Notes under the pieces: model-generated | What the model saw: the letters and a program-made list of their open reading frames with translations, nothing else | Databases searched by the model: none | What the model was told of the DNA's origin: nothing | Assembly (NCBI GenBank): GCA_030833205.1 | Contig: JAURHS010000007.1 | Location: 1-62,092 of the forward strand | Direction: 5' to 3' | DNA: 62,092 nucleotides | Source of the DNA: Prosthecobacter sp. | GTDB lineage: Bacteria > Verrucomicrobiota > Verrucomicrobiia > Verrucomicrobiales > Verrucomicrobiaceae | Made by a program: the position numbers and the translations under genes | In this document: positions 45,704 to 55,045 of the stretch, piece after piece | How the letters are laid out: every line of letters starts with the position of its first letter | Position numbering within the stretch: the first letter of the stretch is position 1

Positions 45704-48318
45704 GGAGCGACGGGGGGCTGGGCAGTTGCGCTGCGCCGAGCGCTCAGGACGGACAGCAATCCGAGCACATGCTCCCAGCGTCGAACTCCCAAATCGGCAA
45801 GCCAGCAGCCCAGTGCCAGCGCCAACAGCAACGGCCAGTGCTCGCGATGTGAACCGACCTGTCTGCCATCGGGTTTGGGCAAATCGCTGAGGCTGCGAAG
45901 CATCCGCCCTGAGGTGATCGCCGCCGCCTGTTCGAGGGAACGGTGATCCACGGTGCCGAGGCTGGCCTCGCGCTCGGCGCGCTGCACCCAGCCCGCCGAA
46001 AGCATTTCAGCGCCGTGGCGAACCCGCACCAAGTGCAATCCCGCGCGCTCTACAGGCAACCGATCCTCGTAGATTCCGGAGCCCACCTGGGGCAGATTCC
46101 AAGTCTTGAGCAAGGTTAGCGCCGCTCCTGGTGCGTCGCTCTGACTGTGAAACCACTCTGCCGCCAGGAACGGCTCACGCAACCGCGTGCCGGCATCCTC
46201 AAGCGCCTCGACATGGACTTCAACACCGTCGCCGCGGGCCCGCAACGAGAGATCCATGTGTCTGCCCTGCACTGGCCTTGCCGTCTCCCGCAACACCTGC
46301 GCCCAGAAGCGGCCAAACTGCGGCCATCGCTCCATCCACAACGCCCCCCAGCGCGCCTTGGCATCGCTGGTAAAGGCGGTGACCTTGCCCAAGCCATGGC
46401 GCCAGTGCGCCAGCAACGGCTCGCCGCTGTCGGTCAGCAGCGGCACCGCAGCGCTGACCTTGGCAGTGGTGCGCACAAAACCCAACAGCGCCGGAGCGCG
46501 GCCAATCTCAAGCCCCTCAAGCATGGGGTGCTGCTCCATTTGCCGCGCATTGAAGGGCTCCTCGCGGATCATGCGCCCGGTGTGCATGAGCGTGTCCTGA
46601 GTGAAGATGCGCGTCACGGCTGCGGCATCAAGCGTGGTGTAGGATTGCCCACCACCTGCCGCTGCCATGGCCTGAAGCAGGCCCAGGTGCGAACCCTCGC
46701 CGATGGCCACCGTGGAGATGGTCACTCCATCGGCTCGGCACTGCGAGGCCACGCTCTCATAGCCCGAGCCTGTGGTCTGGCCATCGGTGAGAATGATCAT
46801 GTGCCTGACCTTCGCGCTGGTGCGCAGCAGGGCGGCACGCGCCATTTCCAAGGCGGGCATCAAATGGGTTCCGCCACCGCTGCTCAAGGCCGCGATCTGT
46901 CCGGTAACTGCGGAACTCAGAGCCAGGCGCGTCATCGGGACGACCGCCTTTGCCTCATTGTCGAAAGCATACACCCCAAGCCAGTCCTGACGCCCCAGAA
47001 CCGCCGCCGTGGCCATCGCCGCCGCCTTGGCCATTTCAAGCTTCTGCCCCGCCATTGACCCACTGCGATCCATCACCAGCGCCACTGCCGCACTCTGTTT
47101 TTCCTCCTCGTCGGGAGACTGCAGGCGCACCGGCAGCAACTCATCAATCGGACTGCGATAATAGCCCCCCACACCAAAACTCTGCGCTCCGCCGAGCATG
47201 AGCAAACCGCCACCAAAACGCTCGACATACTCGGCCATGGCCGTCATGAGCCCTTCACCAAGACGGTGGGCTGGCAGGTCAATCAGCAGCACCGCGTCAT
47301 AGCCCAACAACGCCTGCACAGTCGAGCCCAGAGTCTCAGGCTGACGACACTCCAACTCCAGCCCCTCGGCAAGCATGGCGCGGCGCAGACCCTCACTCTG
47401 GGCGGGGTCGGCCTCAAGGCAGAGCAGCCGCAATCTTCCGCGCACCTCAACCAAGGCCAAAGCATCATTGTTTTGCGGCAACGCATCCGCTGAGGCATCG
47501 CTCAAGGCAGCTCGATACCGATGCAAGCCGCCCTGAGCCGGGTGGCGTTGCCACTTCACCTGCCGTTTCTCGCCGGCCCCAAGCTTCAAGTCCAAGCGCT
47601 CCACGCGCAGCGAATCCTCAAACAGCTCCAGAGTTGCCGTCGCATCCACCGTGGACTCCACTTCAGCCAGAAGACTCACCGATGCGCCCTCGGTGATGCG
47701 TTGCTCGCTGGGTTGCAGCGAAACAAGGCGAACATCGCCGCGCAGCGGCCCGCTTAGGCCAAGCGCACTGATTCGGCAGCCACTCAGGGCCAACTGCCTC
47801 GCCATCTCCTGCAATCGTCCAGAGGTGTCATGCCCATCGCCAAGCAGCAGAACCTCGCGACTCTGACCCGGACTGAACACGGCGTTGGCCAACTCCAATG
47901 CCGCCCCGTAATCGCTACCTGTGCCCCACTGTTGCTGCCAGGCCAAGGCCGCCGGCAAGTCTTCAAGAGTCTTCGGCTCAATCCATCGCGCCTCGCGCCC
48001 CATGCGCAACAAATGAACCTCATCAAGCGAGGAATCCTCCACGCACTGCCTCGCCGATTCCAACACCCTGCGCAGGCCCTGCTCGCCCATGCTCTGACTG
48101 TGATCCATCACCACAGCCAGAGACCGTCTGCCGCTGGTCACCTCACTGGCTGGACCGGCCAAGGCCACGATCAACAGCAACAATGCGAGCGATCGCAGGC
48201 TCAACAAGCATCTTGCGCGACGCGGCCCCATGGGGTGATTGGATTGGCTCTGCACCCACCACAACAGGCCAAGCAGCGGCGGAGCCAGCAGAAGGCAGTT
48301 GGGATGCGCCCAGTCCAT
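45700..48318 (-). CDS. Large membrane protein with two VWA-like domains
   Basis: An 872-residue protein with N-terminal membrane helices (about 8-22 and 43-56). The first VWA-like segment follows as LAVVMDHSQSMG (Asp72, Ser74 and Ser76). A glutamine-amidotransferase-like middle has FGGGLLMLGGAQSFGVGGYY. A second, classical VWA domain has the MIDAS motif DRSGSM at 417-422, then DWLGVYAFDNEAKAVVPM and HMIILTDGQTTG. The C-terminus has one more hydrophobic stretch (LLLALALGCWLADLG). It resembles the BatA/planctomycete VWA-amidotransferase-type proteins, often linked to membrane protein complexes. The start at 48318 is weakly supported by AGAGG 9 bases upstream. Confidence 0.8.
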   Translation of the reverse strand: MDWAHPNCLLLAPPLLGLLWWVQSQSNHPMGPRRARCLLSLRSLALLLLIVALAGPASEVTSGRRSLAVVMDHSQSMGEQGLRRVLESARQCVEDSSLDEVHLLRMGREARWIEPKTLEDLPAALAWQQQWGTGSDYGAALELANAVFSPGQSREVLLLGDGHDTSGRLQEMARQLALSGCRISALGLSGPLRGDVRLVSLQPSEQRITEGASVSLLAEVESTVDATATLELFEDSLRVERLDLKLGAGEKRQVKWQRHPAQGGLHRYRAALSDASADALPQNNDALALVEVRGRLRLLCLEADPAQSEGLRRAMLAEGLELECRQPETLGSTVQALLGYDAVLLIDLPAHRLGEGLMTAMAEYVERFGGGLLMLGGAQSFGVGGYYRSPIDELLPVRLQSPDEEEKQSAAVALVMDRSGSMAGQKLEMAKAAAMATAAVLGRQDWLGVYAFDNEAKAVVPMTRLALSSAVTGQIAALSSGGGTHLMPALEMARAALLRTSAKVRHMIILTDGQTTGSGYESVASQCRADGVTISTVAIGEGSHLGLLQAMAAAGGGQSYTTLDAAAVTRIFTQDTLMHTGRMIREEPFNARQMEQHPMLEGLEIGRAPALLGFVRTTAKVSAAVPLLTDSGEPLLAHWRHGLGKVTAFTSDAKARWGALWMERWPQFGRFWAQVLRETARPVQGRHMDLSLRARGDGVEVHVEALEDAGTRLREPFLAAEWFHSQSDAPGAALTLLKTWNLPQVGSGIYEDRLPVERAGLHLVRVRHGAEMLSAGWVQRAEREASLGTVDHRSLEQAAAITSGRMLRSLSDLPKPDGRQVGSHREHWPLLLALALGCWLADLGVRRWEHVLGLLSVLSARRSATAQPPVAP

Positions 48319-48474
48319 TTCAGCCTCTTTTTGACCCCAAACCGCAGCAGAAGCAAGCACGCTGAGCCACAGCTGCGGGGAAACAGTGGTTAGCCCAAGA
48401 AAACAAATCGTCAGGCTGGGTTTGTCCTGCATTTGAGGTTATGCATCGTTTGCGGGCTTGGGCCCCACGATTCC
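48319..48474. promoter_or_regulatory. Divergent intergenic region between the VWA gene and the polysaccharide locus
   Basis: A 156-base gap between divergent starts, expected to hold promoters for both units. The sequence is mixed GC with no convincing -35/-10 pair on either strand. No dyad or direct repeat stood out by eye. Confidence 0.35.
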
Positions 48475-49746
48475 ATGACCCTTCCCGCCAACTGGATCGA
48501 AAGACTTTTCTTCCTCTGCTGCCTCAGCCCCTATCTGCTCTATTTTGCCGGGTTGGCCTCGCTGGCGCCGTCGCTTCTGGCACTGATTCTGATTGGCGCC
48601 GGGGTGTTCGAGGTGCTGCGACGCGGCACACGACTGCCCATGCTCTCGATGGTCTGGATGCTCTGCTGTGTGGGCATACTCGTCGAGGAAATCATCGCCT
48701 TGAATCAACGCGGTGTGGGCCTCAAGCACCTGCCATGGTGGTTCCTGACTTATGGGCTGGCGGCCTTTTTGCCGATGGTCGGCAGCCTTATTCGCCCGGC
48801 GGTCATCAGCACCGCCGCGGCACTGCTTGGGCTGCAAACCCTGATTTATGTGGGTGTGGCGTTGGCCTGCACTGCTGCAGGCATCATTGAGTCCGTTGAG
48901 TATGGCAGCCTGCTGCCCTCCTCTGCGCTTGGCAACAAGGCCCTGCTGCAAATCCATCTGCTGGCGCCGGACTATGTCTTCGACCGCGAATGGCGCCTGG
49001 TCGCCTTTGCGCCCTACACCCCCTTTGCAGGCGCGACCGCCATTCTGTTCTCCATGGTTTGCCTGAGCATGCGACAACACTGGGTCAAGTGGCTGGGGCT
49101 GTGCGGCTGGCTGGCCCTCCTGATCTGCACGCATTCCCGCATGGGCATTGTCGCGATGAGCACCTGCTGCGCCGTTTACGCGGCCTGCAAATATGGCCGC
49201 AGATACTTTGGGCTTCTCGTCGGCCTTGCGCTGCTGGTGGCCAGCCTACTGACTGGGCCCATCCTCCACTACCGCGAAAAGGCCTCCTCGGCGGTGCACA
49301 GCGCGCGCCTGAACTCCTCCCAGGATCGCGAGAACCTGCGCAGCATTGCCTGGGACAACTGGCTGCACGGCGATCATCCCCTCATTGGCGCCGGCGAATC
49401 TGCGGCCGGCGGCAAGATCGTCAATCAGGTGTACATTGGCGACCTGGACTCCCTGGGCGCCATCCTTTTTGTGCGCGGCGCGCTGGGGCTTGGCTTCACC
49501 CTGCTACCCATTTTGCTGACCATGGTGCACGGCTTCAGCGGCGGCGGCCACCCCTGGTTTCGCAGCCTGACCTGCATCGCCCTGGGCATGCTCTTTTATT
49601 GCTACTCCCAATCGCTGAAGGATCTTTTCCCCTACTTCTGGCCAGCCCTGCTGTTCATCGGCTCCGTGGCCCAACGGGACCCTGCCCATCGCCCCCATCT
49701 CGTCAACCCCCAAAGCAACCCCCTGCCCCGAGCCGCACTCTCATGA
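48475..49746 (+). CDS. Wzy/O-antigen-ligase-family polysaccharide polymerase
   Basis: A 423-residue polytopic protein with about ten membrane segments. The late loop has the family-like THSRMG motif and the large periplasmic region ENLRSIAWDNWLHGDHPLIGAGE, in which RS/H/GAGE is typical of O-antigen polymerase/ligase proteins. It would link repeat units on the periplasmic face. The ATG at 48475 was chosen over a TTG 14 codons upstream. It is the first gene of the exopolysaccharide run and overlaps the next start by 4 bases. Confidence 0.85.
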   Translation: MTLPANWIERLFFLCCLSPYLLYFAGLASLAPSLLALILIGAGVFEVLRRGTRLPMLSMVWMLCCVGILVEEIIALNQRGVGLKHLPWWFLTYGLAAFLPMVGSLIRPAVISTAAALLGLQTLIYVGVALACTAAGIIESVEYGSLLPSSALGNKALLQIHLLAPDYVFDREWRLVAFAPYTPFAGATAILFSMVCLSMRQHWVKWLGLCGWLALLICTHSRMGIVAMSTCCAVYAACKYGRRYFGLLVGLALLVASLLTGPILHYREKASSAVHSARLNSSQDRENLRSIAWDNWLHGDHPLIGAGESAAGGKIVNQVYIGDLDSLGAILFVRGALGLGFTLLPILLTMVHGFSGGGHPWFRSLTCIALGMLFYCYSQSLKDLFPYFWPALLFIGSVAQRDPAHRPHLVNPQSNPLPRAALS

Positions 49747-50993
49747 AATGGTTTGTTCACCTCCTTATCCTCGCCATCTGGAGCCTGCTCGGCGCCACCG
49801 GCGGCTGGATCATCTACCGCAAACTGCCCAACAAGTTTCAAAGTGAGGGCGAAGTGGCTCTGCACAGCGAATCCCTGAGCTCAAGCGGACTGGCGCAGTT
49901 TGCGCGCACCACACTGGGCAACAGCGTGGATCGCGAGTTGGCCAGCCAACTCTTTGACAGCAGCGAGGTGCGCCAGCATGCCGCCAAAAGCGTGGGCAAC
50001 CTCACCCCCATGCAGGTGCGCAGCGCGGTGAGCATCAAAAGCAGTGACAACTCGCCCATCATCAGAATCAAGGCCAGCGCCGACAGCCCCCAACGGGCCG
50101 TGGCCATCGTGGATGCGATGATTGAGAAGGCGATTGAGATTGACGGCCAGAAGCGAACCAAGCTCGCTGACGAAGCCCTTGCCGCAGTCAAAAAACGCCT
50201 GGAGGAGACAAGCAACGAGCTTGCCGGCGTGTTGGAAAAAATCCGCGAACATACCCTCAGCAAAGGCGTCATGCTCAGCAACGAGGCCGAGCGCCAGCAA
50301 ACCCTCGCCATGACCCTCGCCGACGGCGAAGCCCGGCTGGCCAACCTGCTCACCGAACAGGCTTCGATGCGCAATCGCCTCAACCAAAGCAAGGCGATGA
50401 TCGCCGCCTTTGCCGCCAAGGGCAGCCTGCCGGCATCCCTGGAATCCGACGCGCAGGACCGCAGTGACAGCCTTGCTGATGCCAGACGCAGGCTGCTGGA
50501 GCAAGAATCCCAACTGGCTTCGGCACAGGCCCGTTATGGACCGGAAAATGCAAGCGTTGTCGCTGCGCGAGCGCAGGTTGAAGTGCTGCGCAAGTCCATC
50601 GCCGAACTGCTCGAAGCCCAGCAGCAACGGCTGCAAAACCGCCTCTCGGACAACGAGGAGGCCGTCAAGATCATCCGCGAGAAAATCGCCACCACCGAGA
50701 AAAACGCCCGCGACACCGACCTCAGCCTTGACCCTGTGTTCACCACGCTCAAGGGCCGCCGCGACTCCCTGCAGGCGACGCAGGCCAACCTGATGAACCG
50801 CCTCACGGAGCTCAGTGTGTATCACAACGCCGCGTCCACCAGCATTCACCGCTTCTCCCAGCCCAAGCTGCCCGACGGACCATCCACCCTTCTGCTGCTC
50901 ATTGCCGTTGGCAGTGGCATGACGCTTGGCGGCTTGCTGGGTCTCTTGCACTGCGTGCTGAAATCCGGCCTGCTTCGCCGCATCCTCGCCTAA
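49743..50993 (+). CDS. Wzz/GumC-like polysaccharide chain-length protein
   Basis: A 416-residue inner-membrane protein with N- and C-terminal helices (about 5-24, LILAIWSLLGATGGWIIY; about 385-405, LLLLIAVGSGMTLGGLLGLL) and a long helical periplasmic core (EQQLQ-type coiled coil, KKRLEETSNELAGVLEKIRE). This is the architecture of the Wzz/Wzc chain-length family. The cytoplasmic tyrosine-kinase domain of Wzc is absent. The ATG at 49743 overlaps the upstream stop; a longer in-frame ORF is spurious. A second protein of the same architecture follows. Confidence 0.82.
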   Translation: MKWFVHLLILAIWSLLGATGGWIIYRKLPNKFQSEGEVALHSESLSSSGLAQFARTTLGNSVDRELASQLFDSSEVRQHAAKSVGNLTPMQVRSAVSIKSSDNSPIIRIKASADSPQRAVAIVDAMIEKAIEIDGQKRTKLADEALAAVKKRLEETSNELAGVLEKIREHTLSKGVMLSNEAERQQTLAMTLADGEARLANLLTEQASMRNRLNQSKAMIAAFAAKGSLPASLESDAQDRSDSLADARRRLLEQESQLASAQARYGPENASVVAARAQVEVLRKSIAELLEAQQQRLQNRLSDNEEAVKIIREKIATTEKNARDTDLSLDPVFTTLKGRRDSLQATQANLMNRLTELSVYHNAASTSIHRFSQPKLPDGPSTLLLLIAVGSGMTLGGLLGLLHCVLKSGLLRRILA

Positions 50994-51006
50994 CCGAAAC
51001 CTCGGC

Positions 51007-52245
51007 ATGAAGCCCCTCAACGCCGCGTTGCTCTCGCTGCTCATCATGGTGGCCACCATGCTTGCAGCCCTACGCCTGATCCGCGAAGAACCCGCCCAGT
51101 TCATTGCCCGGGCCCGGGTCGAGATCAGCGCCCTGGACATCTCCACCACCGGCCTGGCCAGCTTCAACCGCGTGGACTTTGCCTATGGCAACCGCATGCT
51201 GCCGCAGGAGATGGTCTCGCGCATGCGCAGCAGCGGCGCGCTGGAACATGGCCTGCGTCGCCTGAACCTGCCCGCCCACCCCACTGCGATCGAGGAAGCC
51301 GCCGATGCGCTCATGATCCATCTGGTGCCAGGCAGCACGACCATCGAAGTCATGGCCCGTCACCGCGATGCGAACCGCGCCAAGGCCCTGGTGCAATCCG
51401 CCATTGACACCCAAAACGAACTGCGGCGCGAAGAACGCGGGCGCCTTGCCGCCTCACTGCTCAAGACCCTTCAAGAGGCGCAAAACCAACTCGAAGCGCA
51501 GCGCAACGCAGCCACCGCCGAATTGGCGGCCATGCAACGCCCCACCCCCCTGGCACCGGGCTATCACAATGCCAAGCTGGCCCAAAGCCTCACCGACCTG
51601 CAGCTCAGGCAACTGCAGCTCACCACCGAGGAAAAACAACTGAGGCAATGGCTCGACAAGACCGGAGCTGAGGGCGGCAGCGGATTGCAGGACGAAGGCG
51701 CCAGCGCATCGGCGCTCCGTAGCAGCATCAGCGCAAGGCGGGTGCAATTGGCCAGCGTGGAGACCACACAGGGGCCCGATGCCCAGGAGAGTCGCAGACT
51801 GCGCGCCGAGATCGAAAGCCTGCAGGGGCAGTTGCGCCTTGCGCTGCAACAACGCCTTGAGGAGTTGCGCCAGCAACTCAGCACCCTTGGCCAATCCACC
51901 GCCGAACTCAGCGGCAAGATTGCAGCGCAGCAACAGGCGATGGCGGATCAACTCAATGACAGCCTCTCCCCCAAGCGCAGCAGCTTGCAACTGCGACTGG
52001 AGATTCTCGGCGCCCAACTCAAGCAGATCCAAACGCGGCGCGCCGAGGTGGAAACCTACAGCCGGCTCGACCAACCAGCCTTGAACATCACCGTGCCTGT
52101 GGAGGTGGGTGACGCACCCGAGGTCCGCCACCGCGGCACCCGTCAAGCTGCGGCACTTTTTGCCGCCCTGCTCATCGGCCTCTCCCTGCACAGCATCCTG
52201 CGCCATCAGGCTGCGCGTCGCGTCCAACCCCACCTCCACGACTAA
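51007..52245 (+). CDS. Second Wzz/GumC-like protein
   Basis: A 412-residue protein with an N-terminal membrane helix (LLSLLIMVATMLAALRLI) and a C-terminal one (AAALFAALLIGLSLHSIL) flanking long coiled coil (ELQ/EERQ repeats: KTLQEAQNQLEAQRNAATAEL; AEIESLQGQLRLALQQR). It is similar in architecture to the preceding protein but not obviously a recent duplicate. No kinase domain is present. The gap is 13 bases. Two adjacent Wzz-like proteins might form a mixed chain-length complex. Confidence 0.78.
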   Translation: MKPLNAALLSLLIMVATMLAALRLIREEPAQFIARARVEISALDISTTGLASFNRVDFAYGNRMLPQEMVSRMRSSGALEHGLRRLNLPAHPTAIEEAADALMIHLVPGSTTIEVMARHRDANRAKALVQSAIDTQNELRREERGRLAASLLKTLQEAQNQLEAQRNAATAELAAMQRPTPLAPGYHNAKLAQSLTDLQLRQLQLTTEEKQLRQWLDKTGAEGGSGLQDEGASASALRSSISARRVQLASVETTQGPDAQESRRLRAEIESLQGQLRLALQQRLEELRQQLSTLGQSTAELSGKIAAQQQAMADQLNDSLSPKRSSLQLRLEILGAQLKQIQTRRAEVETYSRLDQPALNITVPVEVGDAPEVRHRGTRQAAALFAALLIGLSLHSILRHQAARRVQPHLHD

Positions 52246-52249
52246 GCCC

Positions 52250-53182
52250 ATGAGTGACAACAGCCCCTTGGTCAGCGTCATCGTTCCCTGCTACAACATG
52301 GAGCCCTATCTGGCGCAAACGCTGGAGAGTGTGCTGGGCCAAACCCACCGCAACCTCGAGGTGCTGGTGGTCGATGACGGCTCCAAGGACAACACCGTGG
52401 GCGTGGCCGAGGGCTTTGCCCAACGCGACGCGCGCCTGCGCGTCATCCGTCAGGCCAATCAGGGCGCCTCTGCCGCGCGCAATCGCGGCCTGGATCAGGC
52501 CCGCGGCGAATTCATCGCCTTGGTGGACGGCGACGACTGGTGGGCTGCGGACAAAATTGAAAAGCAGGTGCGCCACCTGCAACAACACCCTGATCTGGCC
52601 TGCAATTACTGCGCCACGCAGTTCGTCACCCTCGAGGGCAAACTGCTGCACCGCCGCTTCCCCAAGACCAGCAACCTCAGCGACTACTATCTCTATTGTC
52701 GCAACCCCATCACCAACGGCTCCACGCCGATGTTCCGCCGCGAGGTCTTCGACGAGCACCGCTTCGACGAAAACAAACCACGCAACAACGATGTGGACTG
52801 CTGGCTGCGCATTTGCTTCACCCCGCCGCGGCGCTGGAAGCTCGGCGGCATCCCCGAAGCCCTCACCTTTTACCGCGTCACCCCGGGCAGCCTCTCCGAC
52901 AAACTCGACAAGCACTACGACGCCTGCCTGGACACCTGGAACAAATCGCATCAGTATGCGCCGGACATCGCCAAGCGCTTTGCCTCACTGGCCCAGGCCT
53001 TCCAACTGCGCAATTACGCGCGCCGCGCCTTCTCGATGCGTCAGGGGGCCGAGAGCCGCCGTTTCATGCGCGAGGCCATGAAATGCGATCTGCGCATCTT
53101 TTGGTACGAGCCGCTGATGTCCCTGCTGACGCTGGGCGCCGTGATGGCCACGCCCCTGTTGCCGGGCATGAACCGCAAATGA
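52250..53182 (+). CDS. GT2-family glycosyltransferase
   Basis: A 310-residue inverting GT-A glycosyltransferase. VSVIVPCYNMEPYL opens the fold; VDDGSKDNT (Asp42, Asp43) binds nucleotide-sugar and DGDD at 93-96 is the metal-binding DxD-type motif. The acceptor region contains RREVFDEHRFDENKPRNND with the probable catalytic NND. The start at 52250 follows the Wzz gene by 4 bases. Its TGA directly abuts the TCA (reverse stop) of the next gene (TGATCA). The sugar transferred is unknown. Confidence 0.9.
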   Translation: MSDNSPLVSVIVPCYNMEPYLAQTLESVLGQTHRNLEVLVVDDGSKDNTVGVAEGFAQRDARLRVIRQANQGASAARNRGLDQARGEFIALVDGDDWWAADKIEKQVRHLQQHPDLACNYCATQFVTLEGKLLHRRFPKTSNLSDYYLYCRNPITNGSTPMFRREVFDEHRFDENKPRNNDVDCWLRICFTPPRRWKLGGIPEALTFYRVTPGSLSDKLDKHYDACLDTWNKSHQYAPDIAKRFASLAQAFQLRNYARRAFSMRQGAESRRFMREAMKCDLRIFWYEPLMSLLTLGAVMATPLLPGMNRK

Positions 53183-54280
53183 TCAGGCCGGCAGCGGCAG
53201 CGTGAAGCAAAAGATGCCGCCCATGCCCGCCTCCTCGCGGGCCCAGATGCGCCCGCCGTGGTCCTCGACAATGTTCTTGCAAATGGACAACCCAAGGCCT
53301 GTGCCCGTGGGCTTGCCATCCGTGAAGAAGGGCGTGAAGAGCTTCTGCACGATGCCAGGTTTGAATCCCGGACCACTGTCGCGCACCTCCACCTCCAACT
53401 CGCGCTCGCGCTGAATGAAGCGCACCTCGATGCGACCGCCCTTGGGCATGAAGTCCGAGGCATTGTTGAAGAGATTGAAAAACACATGGTCGAGCCGACG
53501 CACATTCAACGGCAGCACCAACTCCGGCGGCTCATTGCACAGCACCAACTCCACCTGCTTGACGGCAAGCTCATCACTGACCTGCTCCACCAACTCCGCC
53601 ATGTAGGCGCGCCACTCCTGCGGTTGCAGCGCGTGCTGCGTGGCCCCCTCACTGACGCGCAGCAACTCATTGAGCATGTGGGTCAGACGCTGCACCTGCT
53701 GGTGAATGCGCTTGCGTGCCTGCTGGCGCAGCTCCTCAGAGGCACGGGCCGAGGCCGCAGCATCAGCTCCCAGCGCAATCACGCTGAGCGGGTTTTTCAA
53801 ATCATGCACAATGCTGCGCGCGAAGCGGCCCATCAGCGAGAGCCGTTCGGTCTCGATCAACTCCCGCACGAAGTGACTGTTGGTGTCGCGCATGCGGCGG
53901 CTGAAACTCTGCAACAGACAAAGCACCAGCGCCGGGCTTGCCCCCATCAGGGCCTTGACCTGCTCCTTGGCCACAAACATCAATCGCGTCGGCTCAAGGG
54001 CCTGTGCGCTGGCTGAGCGCGGCGCATCATTGATGATGGCCATCTCACCAAAAAAATCACCGGGCCCAAATTCACACAGGGCATGGGAGTTGCTGTGCCC
54101 CATCAGGGTGGAGATGCGCACCACCCCGGATTCAATCAGGTAAATGCCATCGCCTGGATCGCCCTGTGCGAAGATCACCTCCTGGGCCGCACAATCGCGT
54201 CCCCTCACCACCGTGCCCTGACGGGCGATCTCGGCGCGCAGCAGCGCCCCGAAGTCAATGCTCAATGCTGAATCCACCAT
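53183..54280 (-). CDS. Histidine kinase with N-terminal cyclic-nucleotide-binding-type domain
   Basis: A 365-residue sensor kinase without membrane segments. A cNMP-binding-like domain occupies about residues 20-135 (FAQGDPGDGIYLIESGVVRI; GPGDFFGEMAIINDAPRSASA). The kinase half has the His-box IVHDLKNPLSV with His159, an N-box NLFNNASDFMPKGG, G1 DSGPGFKPG and G2 TGLGLSICKNIVEDHGG. A cytoplasmic kinase controlled by a nucleotide or similar ligand is likely. It lies in reverse orientation inside the polysaccharide locus, next to the Wza-like gene on the same strand. No response regulator is adjacent; the one at 60268 is a candidate. Confidence 0.88.
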   Translation of the reverse strand: MVDSALSIDFGALLRAEIARQGTVVRGRDCAAQEVIFAQGDPGDGIYLIESGVVRISTLMGHSNSHALCEFGPGDFFGEMAIINDAPRSASAQALEPTRLMFVAKEQVKALMGASPALVLCLLQSFSRRMRDTNSHFVRELIETERLSLMGRFARSIVHDLKNPLSVIALGADAAASARASEELRQQARKRIHQQVQRLTHMLNELLRVSEGATQHALQPQEWRAYMAELVEQVSDELAVKQVELVLCNEPPELVLPLNVRRLDHVFFNLFNNASDFMPKGGRIEVRFIQRERELEVEVRDSGPGFKPGIVQKLFTPFFTDGKPTGTGLGLSICKNIVEDHGGRIWAREEAGMGGIFCFTLPLPA

Positions 54281-54302
54281 GAGGCCTTTGGCTTGAAAGC
54301 CC

Positions 54303-54920
54303 TCAGAACAAGCGCTCGCGCACCGTGATCACATCACCGGGCACCACCACCACCGCCGCCTCACCAGATTGCGAAGCCAGCCTCGCCAGATCCACGCAGA
54401 AGACCTGATTGCCCCGCTTCAGCAGCACCTTGGACTGCTGCGCCAACCTGGTGTAACCACCGGCCATGGCCACGGCCTCTTCAAGGCTTAACCGAGGCGG
54501 CAAACCACGCGGGAAGGAATAGCGCCCAGGCTGAGCCACCTGACCGAGCACGGAGAAGGCCTGCGGCGCATACTCCGTCACCAGCACCTGAGCCTGGGCC
54601 TTGATCAGCAGCTTGTTTGCCACGGCCTGGCGACCAATCGCCGAGGCCAGACTGGCCGGGCTCATGCCCGCCGCCTTGAGCTGGAAATCCCCTTCCTGAG
54701 AAAGCGCCGGCAGGCGAATCATGCCATTCCAATCCACACGAGCCTGCTGCGACAGCTCTGGCTCACCGACAAAGGAGACCGCAAGCAGATCGCCGGGCGC
54801 GATGCCATAATGCGAGGGCGCGGCAGGAGCGGCGGGCACCGCAGTCAGGGCCGGGCCCTGACAACCAACAACGCCCCATCCCAAGCCGGAGACAAGCGCA
54901 AGCGCGAGGAATCGATTCAT
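54303..54920 (-). CDS. Short Wza-like polysaccharide export lipoprotein
   Basis: A 205-residue protein with a lipoprotein signal (VVGC, Cys20). The poly-export domain begins YGIAPGDLLAVSFVGEPEL, and an SLBB-like repeat is seen in FSVLGQVAQPGRYSFP with LSLEEAVAMAGGYTRL. It lacks the long C-terminal part of E. coli Wza, so it is a short periplasmic or outer-membrane-anchored version, as in many PVC-type loci. It is transcribed divergently from the barrel gene. Together they probably form the export route. Confidence 0.87.
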   Translation of the reverse strand: MNRFLALALVSGLGWGVVGCQGPALTAVPAAPAAPSHYGIAPGDLLAVSFVGEPELSQQARVDWNGMIRLPALSQEGDFQLKAAGMSPASLASAIGRQAVANKLLIKAQAQVLVTEYAPQAFSVLGQVAQPGRYSFPRGLPPRLSLEEAVAMAGGYTRLAQQSKVLLKRGNQVFCVDLARLASQSGEAAVVVVPGDVITVRERLF

Positions 54921-54970
54921 AAGACTGGGGTGCTACCCAAATCCCATCCCTGTGTCAATCCTAAGCATTG

Positions 54971-54985
54971 TTTAAGTATCTTAAA
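54971..54985. promoter_or_regulatory. 15-bp operator-like dyad in the divergent promoter of the EPS locus
   Basis: TTTAAGTATCTTAAA is a perfect inverted repeat (6+3+6 bp) between the Wza-like (-) and barrel (+) genes, in the only AT-rich stretch of the locus. It lies about 20 bases upstream of the + strand -35-like element, a common position for an operator. Confidence 0.45.
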
Positions 54986-54989
54986 TGCC

Positions 54990-55019
54990 TTGACTATCAG
55001 TCCGCTGATTCTGACTAAT
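54990..55019 (+). promoter_or_regulatory. Candidate sigma70-type promoter for the barrel-flippase-glycosyltransferase operon
   Basis: TTGACT at 54990-54995 is followed 18 bases later by ACTAAT at 55014-55019, about 26 bases before the barrel start. On the other strand TTGACA (complement of about 54954-54959) with a 17-base spacer precedes the Wza-like gene, though its -10 is weak. Confidence 0.45.
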
Positions 55020-55045
55020 GGCAGCCTGCCCATCGCCCTTTTGCC

